Shown: one piece after another, positions 18,450-26,978 of the stretch
Layout of the letters: each line of letters starts with the position of its first letter
How positions within the stretch are numbered: the stretch's first letter is position 1
NCBI RefSeq assembly: GCF_004368405.1
Contig: NZ_SBJH01000041.1
Coordinates: forward strand, 1 to 64,000
DNA length: 64,000 nucleotides
Origin: Olivibacter sp. XZL3
Lineage (GTDB): Bacteria > Bacteroidota > Bacteroidia > Sphingobacteriales > Sphingobacteriaceae
Reading direction: 5' to 3'
The notes under the pieces: generated by a model
Databases searched by the model: none
What the model saw: only the letters and a program-made list of their open reading frames with translations
Told to the model about the DNA's origin: nothing
Position numbers and translations under genes: made by a program

Positions 18450-19097
18450 ATGACATCAATTAATGCCATTATTGCACTTCTGGTTGCCTATCTTTTTGGA
18501 TCCATACCTACAGCCGTTTGGCTCGGACAATCGTTTTATGGCGTGGACGTGAGGGAATACGGTAGTGGTAATGCAGGAGCCACGAATACGTTCCGAGTTC
18601 TGGGTGCTAAGGCGGGTATCGCCGTCATGATTATAGACATTTTAAAAGGGTGGACCGCTACTAATCTTGCTTATTTTATTGGTGTTTCGATAACGGGGCC
18701 GACGAGTTCGGTGCTTTTTATTAATTATCAACTCGCATTGGGCGTTATTGCGGTGATGGGGCATCTATTCCCTTTATTTGCGGGCTTTAGGGGAGGGAAG
18801 GGCGTTGCTACCTTGTTTGGGATGGTACTGGCAGTACATCTACAAGCAGCATTGTTATGTGTAGGCGTCTTTATTTGTGTGTTGATGCTCACGCGATATG
18901 TTTCTTTGGGCTCCATTATGGCTGGTTTCACGTTTCCGTTCAGTATAGTTTTTGTTTTCCATACTCCTTATAAGTCCTTATTGTTATATGGCATGTGCAT
19001 CTGCGCCCTGATACTTGTAACCCATCAAAAAAACATTGAGCGACTATTAAAAGGAAAGGAGTCGAAAATTACGCTTTTCAAGAAGAAGAGTGTTTGA
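18450..19097 (+). CDS. plsY: Acyl-phosphate glycerol-3-phosphate acyltransferase
   Basis: Integral membrane enzyme that transfers an acyl group from acyl-phosphate to glycerol 3-phosphate, the first committed step of phospholipid synthesis. It is 215 residues with the ATG at 18450. A TTG nine bases earlier is in frame but adds only three residues. Conserved motifs are LFGSIPTAVWLGQ, GSGNAGATNTFRVLG, the loop FPLFAGFRGGKGVATLFG, and the terminal THQKNIERLLKGKESKI. The multiple hydrophobic segments match the seven-helix fold. It lies between nadC and the M48 protease on the same strand. Confidence 0.95.
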   Translation: MTSINAIIALLVAYLFGSIPTAVWLGQSFYGVDVREYGSGNAGATNTFRVLGAKAGIAVMIIDILKGWTATNLAYFIGVSITGPTSSVLFINYQLALGVIAVMGHLFPLFAGFRGGKGVATLFGMVLAVHLQAALLCVGVFICVLMLTRYVSLGSIMAGFTFPFSIVFVFHTPYKSLLLYGMCICALILVTHQKNIERLLKGKESKITLFKKKSV

Positions 19098-19150
19098 AAG
19101 AAGCATATCGGCACAACAATTGCTATATTTGTTCAAATAGAATCATTATT

Positions 19151-19957
19151 ATGAATTGGAATAAAACTAAGTTGTTTAGTTCATTATTTTTATTGGTTTT
19201 TTTTGCAGGATGTTCTACTGTTCCCTTAACGGGTAGACGACAACTGAGTTTGGTGGACGATAAAACCATGCAACAGCAGGCGACACTGGCCTATCGCGAG
19301 CTTTTAAATGATCCTAAAACTAAAGTTGTAAAGGGAACAGCTAATGCACAAACGGTTCAAAATGTTGGTCGTAAAATAGCGCAGGCTGTGGAATCTTACT
19401 TGCAACAGCAGGGCTACGCCGATCAATATCAATTCAGTTGGGAGTTTAACTTAATAGACGACCAGCAAGTGAATGCTTGGTGTATGCCAGGTGGAAAAGT
19501 AGCTGTATATACGGGAATTCTTCCTGTAACGGAAAACGAAGCTGGTTTGGCGACGGTGATGGGGCATGAGATTGCGCATGCCATAGCCAGACACTCTTCC
19601 GAACGAGCCTCTAATGTGATGGCGGCCCAAGGTCTCGGCGTCGGTGTAGGCTTGGCAACATCAGGTAAGTCGCAAGTAACGCAGGTTCTTGTTAACCAAC
19701 TATACGGCGTGGGAAGTCAGGTAGCGTTATTAAAATATTCCCGGAATCAAGAAAGCGAGGCCGACAGAATGGGATTGACCTTTATGGCCATGGCGGGATA
19801 CAACCCGAACGAAGCCGCTTCATTCTGGCAGCGTATGTCTTCCAGGGCTGGTGGGCAGAAACCCCCTGAGTTTTTGAGTACGCACCCGAGCGACCAAAGG
19901 CGTATTGCGGATATCCAAAAGTTGATACCCGAAGCAATGAAGCATTATAAAAAGTAG
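19151..19957 (+). CDS. M48 family metalloprotease, lipoprotein
   Basis: Zinc metallopeptidase of the M48 family, close in layout to the LoiP/YggG and BepA-type quality-control proteases of the envelope. The chosen start MNWNKTKLFSS gives 268 residues with a lipobox FFAGC and a lipidated cysteine near residue 20. The family mark STVPLTGRRQLSLV follows the cysteine. The zinc site is HEIAH in VMGHEIAHAIARHSSERAS, with the third ligand in NQESEADRMG downstream. A TTG at 19094 would put 19 odd residues ahead of the signal peptide and is rejected. TATATTTG at 19124-19131 is a likely -7 box, so it may have its own promoter after plsY. Confidence 0.9.
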   Translation: MNWNKTKLFSSLFLLVFFAGCSTVPLTGRRQLSLVDDKTMQQQATLAYRELLNDPKTKVVKGTANAQTVQNVGRKIAQAVESYLQQQGYADQYQFSWEFNLIDDQQVNAWCMPGGKVAVYTGILPVTENEAGLATVMGHEIAHAIARHSSERASNVMAAQGLGVGVGLATSGKSQVTQVLVNQLYGVGSQVALLKYSRNQESEADRMGLTFMAMAGYNPNEAASFWQRMSSRAGGQKPPEFLSTHPSDQRRIADIQKLIPEAMKHYKK

Positions 19958-19987
19958 CATCGAGGCGACTTGGTCTTGCATAAGGGC

Positions 19988-21289
19988 CTATGGCAGCGTA
20001 AAATCGCTATAGCTAACCCCCAATAATTGTAAGATGGCGCTGGCTTTTAAAAGGCATTCTTGATATTCGTTTAGGGCATTTGCTTCAGCGGTGATTGCTC
20101 CGCCAACGTGAAAAGAAAGCCTTTTTCTGTTTGTATTATATAAGAGGGTACGAATGACTACATTAAAATCGTAATCTCCATCAGGCGCGAAATAGCCTAT
20201 ACTGCCTGCGTAGATTCCTCTTCCGCTCGACTCGTACTGATCAATTAAGCGCATAGCGTTAACCTTTGGGGCACCGGTCATTGATCCTGCGGGAAAGGTA
20301 TTTTTGATGCTTTCGGTAAGTTCAAGCTGGTCCTTTTCCCTTGCGGTGATCGTTGAAATAAGTTGATGCACTTGTTTAAAAGTATAAACCCCCATCAGCT
20401 CCGCAACGTTGACTGAAGCCGGCTCAGCACTTTTGGTCAAATCGTTCCGCACCAGGTCGACAATCATGATATTCTCGCTGATTTCCTTTTTATCTGCTTT
20501 AAGTTTGTTCAACAGCCGTGAATCTTCTTCTTTCGTTTTTCCGCGAGGAGCTGTTCCTTTGATAGGTTGAGAAATCAGCAAGCGGTCTCTTTTAGCCAAA
20601 AAGCGTTCGGGCGAAGCAGAAATAATGTGATGTTCCTTAGCTTTAAAGTAAGCGGAAAAAGGAGTGGGGGAAATGTCACTGAGGCGGTAATAAGCCTCTA
20701 TCGGATTGAGCGCAACGTCTTCCGCAAAAAATTCCTGACAGAGGTTTACTTCATAAATATCACCTTGATGAATATGTCTTTGTAATTGTTGGAATGCTGC
20801 AATATAATTTTCTTTAGCCATTTTCGCCTCTATCTTTCCATGGAATACGAAGGGCTTTTCAGGTAGAGCCGTGTTAACTATTTGTTCATAGATAATGTCG
20901 GTCGGCGTATCACTTTCAATGGTTAGCCGGTCGCCTTTTATTAGGATCAAATGTTTTGGCACAAAGAAGTAGGCATTGGGAGTTTGTTGCTCACTCGGGT
21001 GGGACGTGTTGAGCGTCTCGATCTCATTTTTCAGATCATAGGCTAAGAAGCCGGGTATCCAGCTTCCCTGGTGAGCATTTAGAAATGCTTGAAGGGCCTG
21101 AAAGTTAGCGCTGGTTTCCCCTGTAAATTCCGCTGCGGTACCGGCGGCAATCAGCGCATCGAATTTACTATATGGATCATGGGCTCTTCCGTTGCTTAGC
21201 AAACCGCAAGCAGTATTAAACAAAGAAGCCCATTGCAGGGCTTTCTTTGTAAAATGACTAGGGTCAATTTGATAATCTACGGAGGGCAT
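19988..21289 (-). CDS. pabB: Aminodeoxychorismate synthase component I (PabB-like)
   Basis: Chorismate-utilising enzyme that aminates chorismate to 4-amino-4-deoxychorismate, a folate precursor. The fold blocks are present: GDIYEVNLCQEF near 176-187, SASPERFL, and SRLLNKLKADKKEISENIMIVDLVRNDL. Also present are FPAGSMTGAPKVNAMRLID and RGIYAGSIGYF. PIKGT at 242-246 has lysine at 244. The lysine form is typical of PabB, whereas anthranilate synthase TrpE carries alanine there, so PabB is favoured. It is 433 residues. It is the second gene after purA, with a 5-bp gap, and no glutamine-amidotransferase partner gene is in the window. Confidence 0.85.
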   Translation of the reverse strand: MPSVDYQIDPSHFTKKALQWASLFNTACGLLSNGRAHDPYSKFDALIAAGTAAEFTGETSANFQALQAFLNAHQGSWIPGFLAYDLKNEIETLNTSHPSEQQTPNAYFFVPKHLILIKGDRLTIESDTPTDIIYEQIVNTALPEKPFVFHGKIEAKMAKENYIAAFQQLQRHIHQGDIYEVNLCQEFFAEDVALNPIEAYYRLSDISPTPFSAYFKAKEHHIISASPERFLAKRDRLLISQPIKGTAPRGKTKEEDSRLLNKLKADKKEISENIMIVDLVRNDLTKSAEPASVNVAELMGVYTFKQVHQLISTITAREKDQLELTESIKNTFPAGSMTGAPKVNAMRLIDQYESSGRGIYAGSIGYFAPDGDYDFNVVIRTLLYNTNRKRLSFHVGGAITAEANALNEYQECLLKASAILQLLGVSYSDFTLP

Positions 21290-21294
21290 TTCTA

Positions 21295-22572
21295 TTAATC
21301 TAAAACCAAGGTTTGTATCCTGTCCGGACCTACTGATAAGTACTTGATTTTCACTTCTAGCTGCTTCTCCAAATATTGTATATATTCTTTTAGCGCCTCA
21401 GGGATTTCAGCGACGGAAGTTATCCCGGTGATATCCTCATTCCAACCTTTTACGGTTTCGTAGACCGGTTGCGGCTTGATCGTATTGATATCATAAGGCA
21501 TATAGTCGATTTTTTCGCCATTATGCAGGTAGTGCGTGCAGACATTCACTTCGCTAAAACCGCTCAAAACGTCTGCTTTCGTCATAACCAACTCCGTAAC
21601 ACCGTTCAATTGGATCGCATAGCGTAATGCAGGCAGATCGATCCAGCCGGTACGCCGGGACCTTCCAGTGGTTGCACCGAACTCGTGTCCGATTTGACGT
21701 AATTTCTCACCGGTTTCATTCTCCAGCTCCGTTGGGAAGGGGCCTCCACCTACCCGGGTACAATAGGCTTTAAAAATTCCAATGACCTGGCCGATGTTCT
21801 TCGGCGCAACGCCCAAGCCGGTACAGGCACCCGCTGTGGTTGTATTGGAAGAAGTGACAAAGGGATATGAACCGAAATCAATATCCAATAAGGTCCCTTG
21901 TGCGCCTTCTGCCAGAACCGTTTTTCCCTGTGTCAAGTAGCTATTGACTAACTGATCGCTGTCGACGTGTGGAATGCTTTTTAGGTATTCTATGGCTTCG
22001 AAAAAAGCCTGCTCCCGTTCGCTAAAGTCGGGTATTTCACCGTAGTGCGAGAGGATGCTTTTGTGTTTTTCTACCAGCTTTTGGTAGCGTTCTTTAAAGT
22101 CGGGTAAGGTAGTGTCGCCTACGCGTATACCGTTACGTCCGGTTTTATCCATATAAGTCGGACCGATACCTTTAAGCGTTGATCCGATTTTACCTGCCCC
22201 CATGTTGCTTTCAGAAGCAGCGTCGAGTAATTGGTGTGTTGGTAATATTAGATGTGCACGGCGGGCAATCACTAATTTTCCTTCGGCAAGCGGATCAAAT
22301 CCACTTTTTTTAAGGTTTTCAAGTTCTCTTTTGAGAATAATAGGATCTATAACTACACCGTTACCTATTAGATTGAGGGTGTTTTTATTGAATATGCCTG
22401 AAGGGATCGTGTTCAGTACATATTTCTGTCCGTCAAACTCGAGGGTATGCCCTGCATTAGGTCCGCCTTGAAAACGGGCAATTAAATCATATTGTGGCGT
22501 TAGAACATCCACGATTTTACCCTTACCTTCGTCGCCCCATTGTAGGCCCAAAAGCACATCGACTTTCATCAT
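21295..22572 (-). CDS. purA: Adenylosuccinate synthetase
   Basis: Joins IMP and aspartate with GTP to form adenylosuccinate on the way to AMP. It is 425 residues, the standard length. The N-terminal phosphate loop GLQWGDEGKGKIVD and the IMP-site block RFQGGPNAGHTLEFDG are intact. Later motifs are GSTLKGIGPTYMDKTGRNGIRVGD, AEGAQGTLLDIDFGSYPFVTSSNTT, and GATTGRSRRTGWIDLPALRYA. ATG codons are at positions 1 and 2; either may be used. It shares an operon with pabB. TATTTTTG on the minus strand at 22617-22624 could be its -7 box, although the spacing to a TTG is short. Confidence 0.97.
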   Translation of the reverse strand: MMKVDVLLGLQWGDEGKGKIVDVLTPQYDLIARFQGGPNAGHTLEFDGQKYVLNTIPSGIFNKNTLNLIGNGVVIDPIILKRELENLKKSGFDPLAEGKLVIARRAHLILPTHQLLDAASESNMGAGKIGSTLKGIGPTYMDKTGRNGIRVGDTTLPDFKERYQKLVEKHKSILSHYGEIPDFSEREQAFFEAIEYLKSIPHVDSDQLVNSYLTQGKTVLAEGAQGTLLDIDFGSYPFVTSSNTTTAGACTGLGVAPKNIGQVIGIFKAYCTRVGGGPFPTELENETGEKLRQIGHEFGATTGRSRRTGWIDLPALRYAIQLNGVTELVMTKADVLSGFSEVNVCTHYLHNGEKIDYMPYDINTIKPQPVYETVKGWNEDITGITSVAEIPEALKEYIQYLEKQLEVKIKYLSVGPDRIQTLVLD

Positions 22573-22762
22573 GATTTGTTGTTGTATGTCGTTTAATTAA
22601 AAATTATAGGAGATTACAAAAATAAAAAGAGGCCTTCAAAAAGCGCGTTACCTTTTTTGAATTATGAAAGCGTTCAGCCAATAATTCATTTTTTTGATAA
22701 CAAGCAGCAATAATGATGCTTCTTTTTGAATACCTCGAAATATCGTATTTTACCCTGCATCG

Positions 22763-23263
22763 CTAAACAGAAACAACCTCTTTACGTCGGTTTTCGTTTA
22801 CTTCAGCTTTAGGGCAGTTTTCATTACACTCGCTACACACCCCATACAGGTTTAAGGAATGGTGTTTGATGTCAAATTTTAATAATTCTCCCATCATGCT
22901 TTGAATCTGATGAATTCTGGGATCACAAAACTCGACCACCTTACCACATTCGATACAGATGATATGATCGTGCTGTTTATAGCCATAGGACTTTTCGAAC
23001 TGAGCCATGTTCTTGCCAAACTGATGTTTGGTAACTAAATCACAGGACACCAAAAGTTCCAATGTGTTGTAAACGGTAGCTCGGCTTACCCGGTATTTTT
23101 TATTTTTCATGTGGATATATAAAGATTCCACATCAAAATGGTCATTTCTTGAATATATTTCTTCCAAGATGGCAAAGCGCTCGGGAGTTTTGCGCAGGCT
23201 CTTATTTTCGAGGTATGCCTCGAAAATTTTTCTGACCATACTTGTTGTTTCTGCTGTAGACAT
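22763..23263 (-). CDS. Fur family metal-responsive transcriptional regulator
   Basis: DNA-binding regulator of the Fur/Zur/PerR family, 166 residues. The winged-helix domain covers about 1-85 with RVSRATVYNTLELL as the recognition helix. The dimerisation half has HDH at 98-100, a CxxC pair at C103/C106, and a second pair at C143/C146. This is the structural zinc arrangement of the family. The regulatory metal site cannot be assigned by eye, so it may be a Fur, Zur or PerR type. A well-formed promoter lies directly upstream. It sits between relA/spoT and purA on the same strand, but likely as its own transcript. Confidence 0.9.
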   Translation of the reverse strand: MSTAETTSMVRKIFEAYLENKSLRKTPERFAILEEIYSRNDHFDVESLYIHMKNKKYRVSRATVYNTLELLVSCDLVTKHQFGKNMAQFEKSYGYKQHDHIICIECGKVVEFCDPRIHQIQSMMGELLKFDIKHHSLNLYGVCSECNENCPKAEVNENRRKEVVSV

Positions 23264-23282
23264 AATAATCCTTAATTATGTA

Positions 23283-23313
23283 CAAACTTAGCTAAATTGC
23301 TTCTTATATGCAA
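23283..23313 (-). promoter_or_regulatory. Bacteroidota-type promoter for the fur-family gene
   Basis: On the minus strand it reads TTG, a 20-nt spacer, then TAAGTTTG, an exact match to TTG-N17-23-TAnnTTTG. Transcription would start near 23279, leaving a leader of about 16 nt. Confidence 0.7.
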
Positions 23314-23366
23314 GTAACACAACGTATATACTACGCTTCCGGTTATCCTTGACATTCAGTTTATAA

Positions 23367-23429
23367 AGTTATCAGTTATCAGTTGTCAGTTGTCAGTTGC
23401 CAGTTATCAGTTGTGAGTTGCCGGTTGCA
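23367..23429. repeat. Heptanucleotide tandem repeat array behind relA/spoT
   Basis: Nine consecutive 7-bp units, mostly AGTTATC, AGTTGTC or AGTTGCC, with AGTTGTG once and GGTTGCA as the last, degenerate unit. The array ends 15 bp before the relA/spoT stop codon on the facing side and lies between that gene and the fur promoter. The unit differs from that of the array at 10821-10869, but the 7-bp period and the position behind a minus-strand gene are the same. Confidence 0.9.
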
Positions 23430-23444
23430 TATAACCTACGACCT

Positions 23445-25658
23445 TTATCCTTCCGAATCAAAACGTGTAATTCCCGTTATGCCTTTAATTTGCTTGAGCT
23501 TTTTTATCAGGCTATCCAAATGTTCCGTATTATTCACGTACACCATGATCGATCCTTCAAAAATACCCTGATTACTGGTGATCGTGATGGATCGTATGTT
23601 GATTTTAAAATCTTGTGAAATGACGGTCGTAATCCGGTTCACTAAGCCGACGTCGTCTATTCCTACAATACGTAAGCCTGTAAGAAATGCCAGTTCCTGT
23701 TGAGAAGTCCATTTAGCTTTAACGATCCGGTAGCCGTAATTAGCCATCAGCTTGGAAGCGTTAGGGCAATTCGTACGGTGGATCTTGATTCCATCGTTAA
23801 CAGTTACAAAGCCGAAGACGTCGTCGCCCGGAATAGGGTTACAACAAGCAGAAAGCGTATAGTCCAACTTTTGGAAGTCATCGCCGATTAATACCGTCTC
23901 TTTATCCTTTTTGTCGACTTTCCTCAATAAACCGTCCACATGTTGCTCAATTTTCGTGCTGGGCCCACTCGATGTGTCAACCGATTTCTCGGCTACTGCA
24001 AATTCTTTAAGTTGTTTCAGGTCGATATCTCCCTTAGCCACCCGATAGAACAGTTCTTGCGTAGAAGGCAACTTTAGGAAAGAGGCCAGTTTATTCAGGT
24101 TATCCGTATTGTAGGTAATCTTAATCGATTTCAGCTTCCGCTCTAAGATTTCTTTTCCGTCTTCTGCTATACGGCGTTTTTCTTCTTTTAAGGCAGATTT
24201 AATTTTCGATTTCGCTTTTGCTGTCACCACAAAATTCAACCAATCTTCTTTAGGCGTTTGCTTATTAGAAGTGATGATCTCTACTTGATCGCCATTGGAA
24301 AGTTTGTGAGAGAGGGGTACCAGTTTGTGGTTAACTTTGGCTCCGATACAGCTAGCGCCCAAGTCAGAGTGAATTTCAAAAGCGAAGTCGAGTGCTGTAG
24401 CATCCAACGGAAGTTGAATTAACGCACCTTTGGGAGTGAAAATGAATATTTCATCAGAAAAAAGATTCATTTTAAAATCGTCCACAAAATCGAGTGCATT
24501 TGATTCCGGATTACTCAGAATATCTCTTACTTTCTGTATCCACTGATCGAGTCCGCTATCAGAGTTCGACTCTTTATACTTCCAATGTGCGGCAAAACCT
24601 TTCTCGGCGATCTCATTCATTCGCTTTGTACGGATTTGCACTTCAACCCATTGGCCTTTAGGGCCCATTACGGTTGTGTGTAAAGATTCATAGCCATTTG
24701 CTTTAGGGGATGAAATCCAGTCGCGCAGCCGGTCGGGGTTCGGTCTATATAAATCAGTAACGATGGAATAAGCTTTCCAGCATTCCGCCTTCTCCATGTC
24801 CTGCGTGGTATCGATAATGACGCGGATTGCGAATAAATCATAGACCTCTTCAAAAGGGATCGATTTTTTCCGCATTTTATTCCAGATCGAATGGATCGAT
24901 TTAGGCCGACCGAAGACACTCGCTTTAATTCCCTGTTCTGCTAATATTTCTTGAATGGGGCCGATAAATTCTTTGATATAGCGCTCCCGCTCGGCCTTCT
25001 TTTCGTTCAGCTTCCTTGCGATAAATTTATAGGTATCCGGGTCGGTGTACTTCATGGAAAGATCTTCCAACTCGGATTTGATGGCGTATAAACCTAGGCG
25101 ATGCGCGAGTGGTGCATATAAATAGCTGGTTTCAGACGCAATTTTCAGTTGCTTATCACGTGCCATGAATTCCATGGTGCGCATGTTGTGTAAGCGGTCT
25201 GCCAATTTAATGAGGATCACGCGTACATCGTCGGCAAGCGTGAGCAACATCTTTCTGAAATTCTCTGCCTGTATAGAGCTGTTGGGATCGAAAATGCCTG
25301 ATATTTTGGTCAAGCCGTCGATGATTTTAGCAACTTTTTTACCGAATTTGTTTTCAATCTCTTCCAGGGTTATCTCGGTATCCTCCACGACGTCATGGAG
25401 TAATGCACAAACAATGGAAGTTGTGCCTAAACCGATTTCCTCTGCCGCAATTTGCGCAACAGCGATGGGGTGGTAGATATACGGTTCTCCGGATTTGCGG
25501 CGCATGTCTTTATGATTCTCCAAAGCCATGTCAAATGCCCGCCGGATCATTTGCTTATCTCCTTTTTGTAGAGTCGGTTTGCATGCTCTTAATAATGCAC
25601 GGTACCGTTTTAATATCTCTTTTTTCTCAGCCTCTAAATCTATCACTAATTCCTTCAT
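23445..25658 (-). CDS. Bifunctional RelA/SpoT (p)ppGpp synthetase/hydrolase
   Basis: Controls the stringent response by making and degrading (p)ppGpp. It is 737 residues, typical of long Rel enzymes. The hydrolase domain is intact, with YHPIAVAQI near 62-70 and the HD motif ALLHDVVEDTE at 85-95. The synthetase domain follows with SVFGRPKSIHSIWNKM and the Mg-binding region YDLFAIRVI, then GYESLHTTV. A TGS domain lies near residue 400 (FIFTPKGALIQLP). A zinc-finger-like CCNPIPGDDVFGF segment and a C-terminal ACT domain close the protein. Retention of the HD motif argues for both activities. No clear promoter was found upstream. Confidence 0.95.
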   Translation of the reverse strand: MKELVIDLEAEKKEILKRYRALLRACKPTLQKGDKQMIRRAFDMALENHKDMRRKSGEPYIYHPIAVAQIAAEEIGLGTTSIVCALLHDVVEDTEITLEEIENKFGKKVAKIIDGLTKISGIFDPNSSIQAENFRKMLLTLADDVRVILIKLADRLHNMRTMEFMARDKQLKIASETSYLYAPLAHRLGLYAIKSELEDLSMKYTDPDTYKFIARKLNEKKAERERYIKEFIGPIQEILAEQGIKASVFGRPKSIHSIWNKMRKKSIPFEEVYDLFAIRVIIDTTQDMEKAECWKAYSIVTDLYRPNPDRLRDWISSPKANGYESLHTTVMGPKGQWVEVQIRTKRMNEIAEKGFAAHWKYKESNSDSGLDQWIQKVRDILSNPESNALDFVDDFKMNLFSDEIFIFTPKGALIQLPLDATALDFAFEIHSDLGASCIGAKVNHKLVPLSHKLSNGDQVEIITSNKQTPKEDWLNFVVTAKAKSKIKSALKEEKRRIAEDGKEILERKLKSIKITYNTDNLNKLASFLKLPSTQELFYRVAKGDIDLKQLKEFAVAEKSVDTSSGPSTKIEQHVDGLLRKVDKKDKETVLIGDDFQKLDYTLSACCNPIPGDDVFGFVTVNDGIKIHRTNCPNASKLMANYGYRIVKAKWTSQQELAFLTGLRIVGIDDVGLVNRITTVISQDFKINIRSITITSNQGIFEGSIMVYVNNTEHLDSLIKKLKQIKGITGITRFDSEG

Positions 25659-25808
25659 GGTTCAAAATTCGTAAATATCTATATCTATATGCAAACAAAT
25701 TTTATTTCCTACCTTTGATATGGCAAACCTCCCGAAGGTTTAATAAAAATTGTATTAGTCGCCAATTTTTATTTAACTTTATTGGAAGTTTTAGTAAGAG
25801 CTAAATCT

Positions 25809-26447
25809 ATGAAATTTTTACGTTTAATGTTAATTTATTCACTGCTTTTTTTTGGTAGGGAGGGTTATGGACAGCAGCTTAATAAAGATAGTTTAGCTAA
25901 TACGCTCAAAGACACCTCAAATACCAAGCCAGTTATGCTTCCTACCACGATTGTGAACGGGGAGCGGATTCCCTGGGTTTTGTTGCATGAAGTTGTGATT
26001 ACAGATTACCGGGTTTTTAAAACGCCAGAGGATCGGGCTCGATATAACCGCTTAAAATATAATGTATTGAAGGTGCTCCCCTATGCCAAATTTGCAGAAG
26101 ACCGTTATGACAAGTTGCAGCGCGATTTAGCCGTTACACGGAACAAGAAAGAGCAGAAGAGACTTATCAAAGACTGTGAGAAAGAGATTAAAGCCATGTT
26201 TAACCGGGAGATAAAGAATATGTCTGTTTCCCAGGGAGCCATATTAATAAAACTTATCAATAGACAAACAGGAAACTCAAGTTATGAGCTCGTGAAGGAG
26301 CTGAGGGGTGGGGTTTCTGCATTTTTTTATCAGTCTGTGGCGAAAATATTCGGTCATAACTTAAAAAACACGTATGACCCAGACGAAGACCGTGAAATAG
26401 AAACTATTATCCGGAACTACGCCAACAACAATCGTTACTTTTATTAA
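25809..26447 (+). CDS. DUF4294 domain-containing secreted protein
   Basis: A 212-residue Bacteroidota protein with a signal peptide (hydrophobic residues 4-13, cleavage likely near GYGQ). The core motif VNGERIPWVLLHEVVITDYRVF and NRLKYNVLKVLPYAKFAEDRY identify DUF4294, for which no biochemical function is established. The central part is Lys/Arg/Glu-rich and helical. The ATG at 25809 is used; a TTG at 25782 would add nine residues ahead of the signal peptide. Its stop codon TAA shares its last base with the ATG of the peroxidase gene, so the two are translationally coupled. Confidence 0.82.
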   Translation: MKFLRLMLIYSLLFFGREGYGQQLNKDSLANTLKDTSNTKPVMLPTTIVNGERIPWVLLHEVVITDYRVFKTPEDRARYNRLKYNVLKVLPYAKFAEDRYDKLQRDLAVTRNKKEQKRLIKDCEKEIKAMFNREIKNMSVSQGAILIKLINRQTGNSSYELVKELRGGVSAFFYQSVAKIFGHNLKNTYDPDEDREIETIIRNYANNNRYFY

Positions 26448-26932
26448 TGGATAGTATATATCAATTCTGTGCAATGAAGCCAGACGGCTCCGTGGTTGAT
26501 TTTAATATTTACCAGCATAAGGTATTATTGATCGTAAATACGGCCAGTGCTTGTGGATTTACGCCCCAATACCGTGAATTAGAGGAGTTATATCGGCTGT
26601 ATAAAGATAGGGGCTTGGAAGTCTTGGCTTTTCCGTCCAACGATTTCGGAAATCAAGAAAGTTTGAGTGGCGATGCCTTACAGCATTATTGCCGCGTAGA
26701 TCAGCAATTGAGCTTTGGTGTTTATGACCGCATTAAGGTGAAGGGTCCGGACGCCCATCCGCTATATAAATATTTAGGAGACAAGCTGTTGAATGGACGA
26801 GTCAATAGCAAGCCGCTTTGGAATTTCCATAAATACCTTATCGATAGGGAGGGGCATGTTGTTGATTATTTTTTTAGCTTTACCAAGCCTTTGTCGAGGC
26901 GATTAATTCGAAAAGTAGAAAAACTTCTGTAA
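26447..26932 (+). CDS. Glutathione peroxidase family thiol peroxidase
   Basis: A 161-residue thiol peroxidase of the GPx family that reduces peroxides. The peroxidatic cysteine is C36 in TASACGFTPQ, where vertebrate enzymes have selenocysteine. The other conserved positions are Q70 in FPSNDFGNQE and the tryptophan in PLWNFHKYLID. A second cysteine, C83, may act in resolution. Bacterial GPx-family enzymes commonly use thioredoxin, which is plausible here because Bacteroidota make bacillithiol rather than glutathione. It has no signal peptide. It is coupled to the DUF4294 gene and followed 46 bp later by bshB1. Confidence 0.9.
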   Translation: MDSIYQFCAMKPDGSVVDFNIYQHKVLLIVNTASACGFTPQYRELEELYRLYKDRGLEVLAFPSNDFGNQESLSGDALQHYCRVDQQLSFGVYDRIKVKGPDAHPLYKYLGDKLLNGRVNSKPLWNFHKYLIDREGHVVDYFFSFTKPLSRRLIRKVEKLL

Positions 26933-26978
26933 TTGAGGAATAAATTCTTACTCAATACCAGCAATAAAACCATAGAAC

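Noticed and set aside
19988-21289. Anthranilate synthase component I (TrpE)
   Set aside because: The PIKGT motif has lysine, typical of PabB; TrpE has alanine. No trp genes are nearby.
25403-25804. 133-codon plus-strand ORF overlapping the start of relA/spoT
   Set aside because: Most of it is antisense to the clear relA/spoT gene and has no recognisable domain.
26447-26932. True glutathione-dependent peroxidase
   Set aside because: The neighbouring bshB1 gene indicates bacillithiol use, and bacterial family members commonly use thioredoxin; the name reflects family only.
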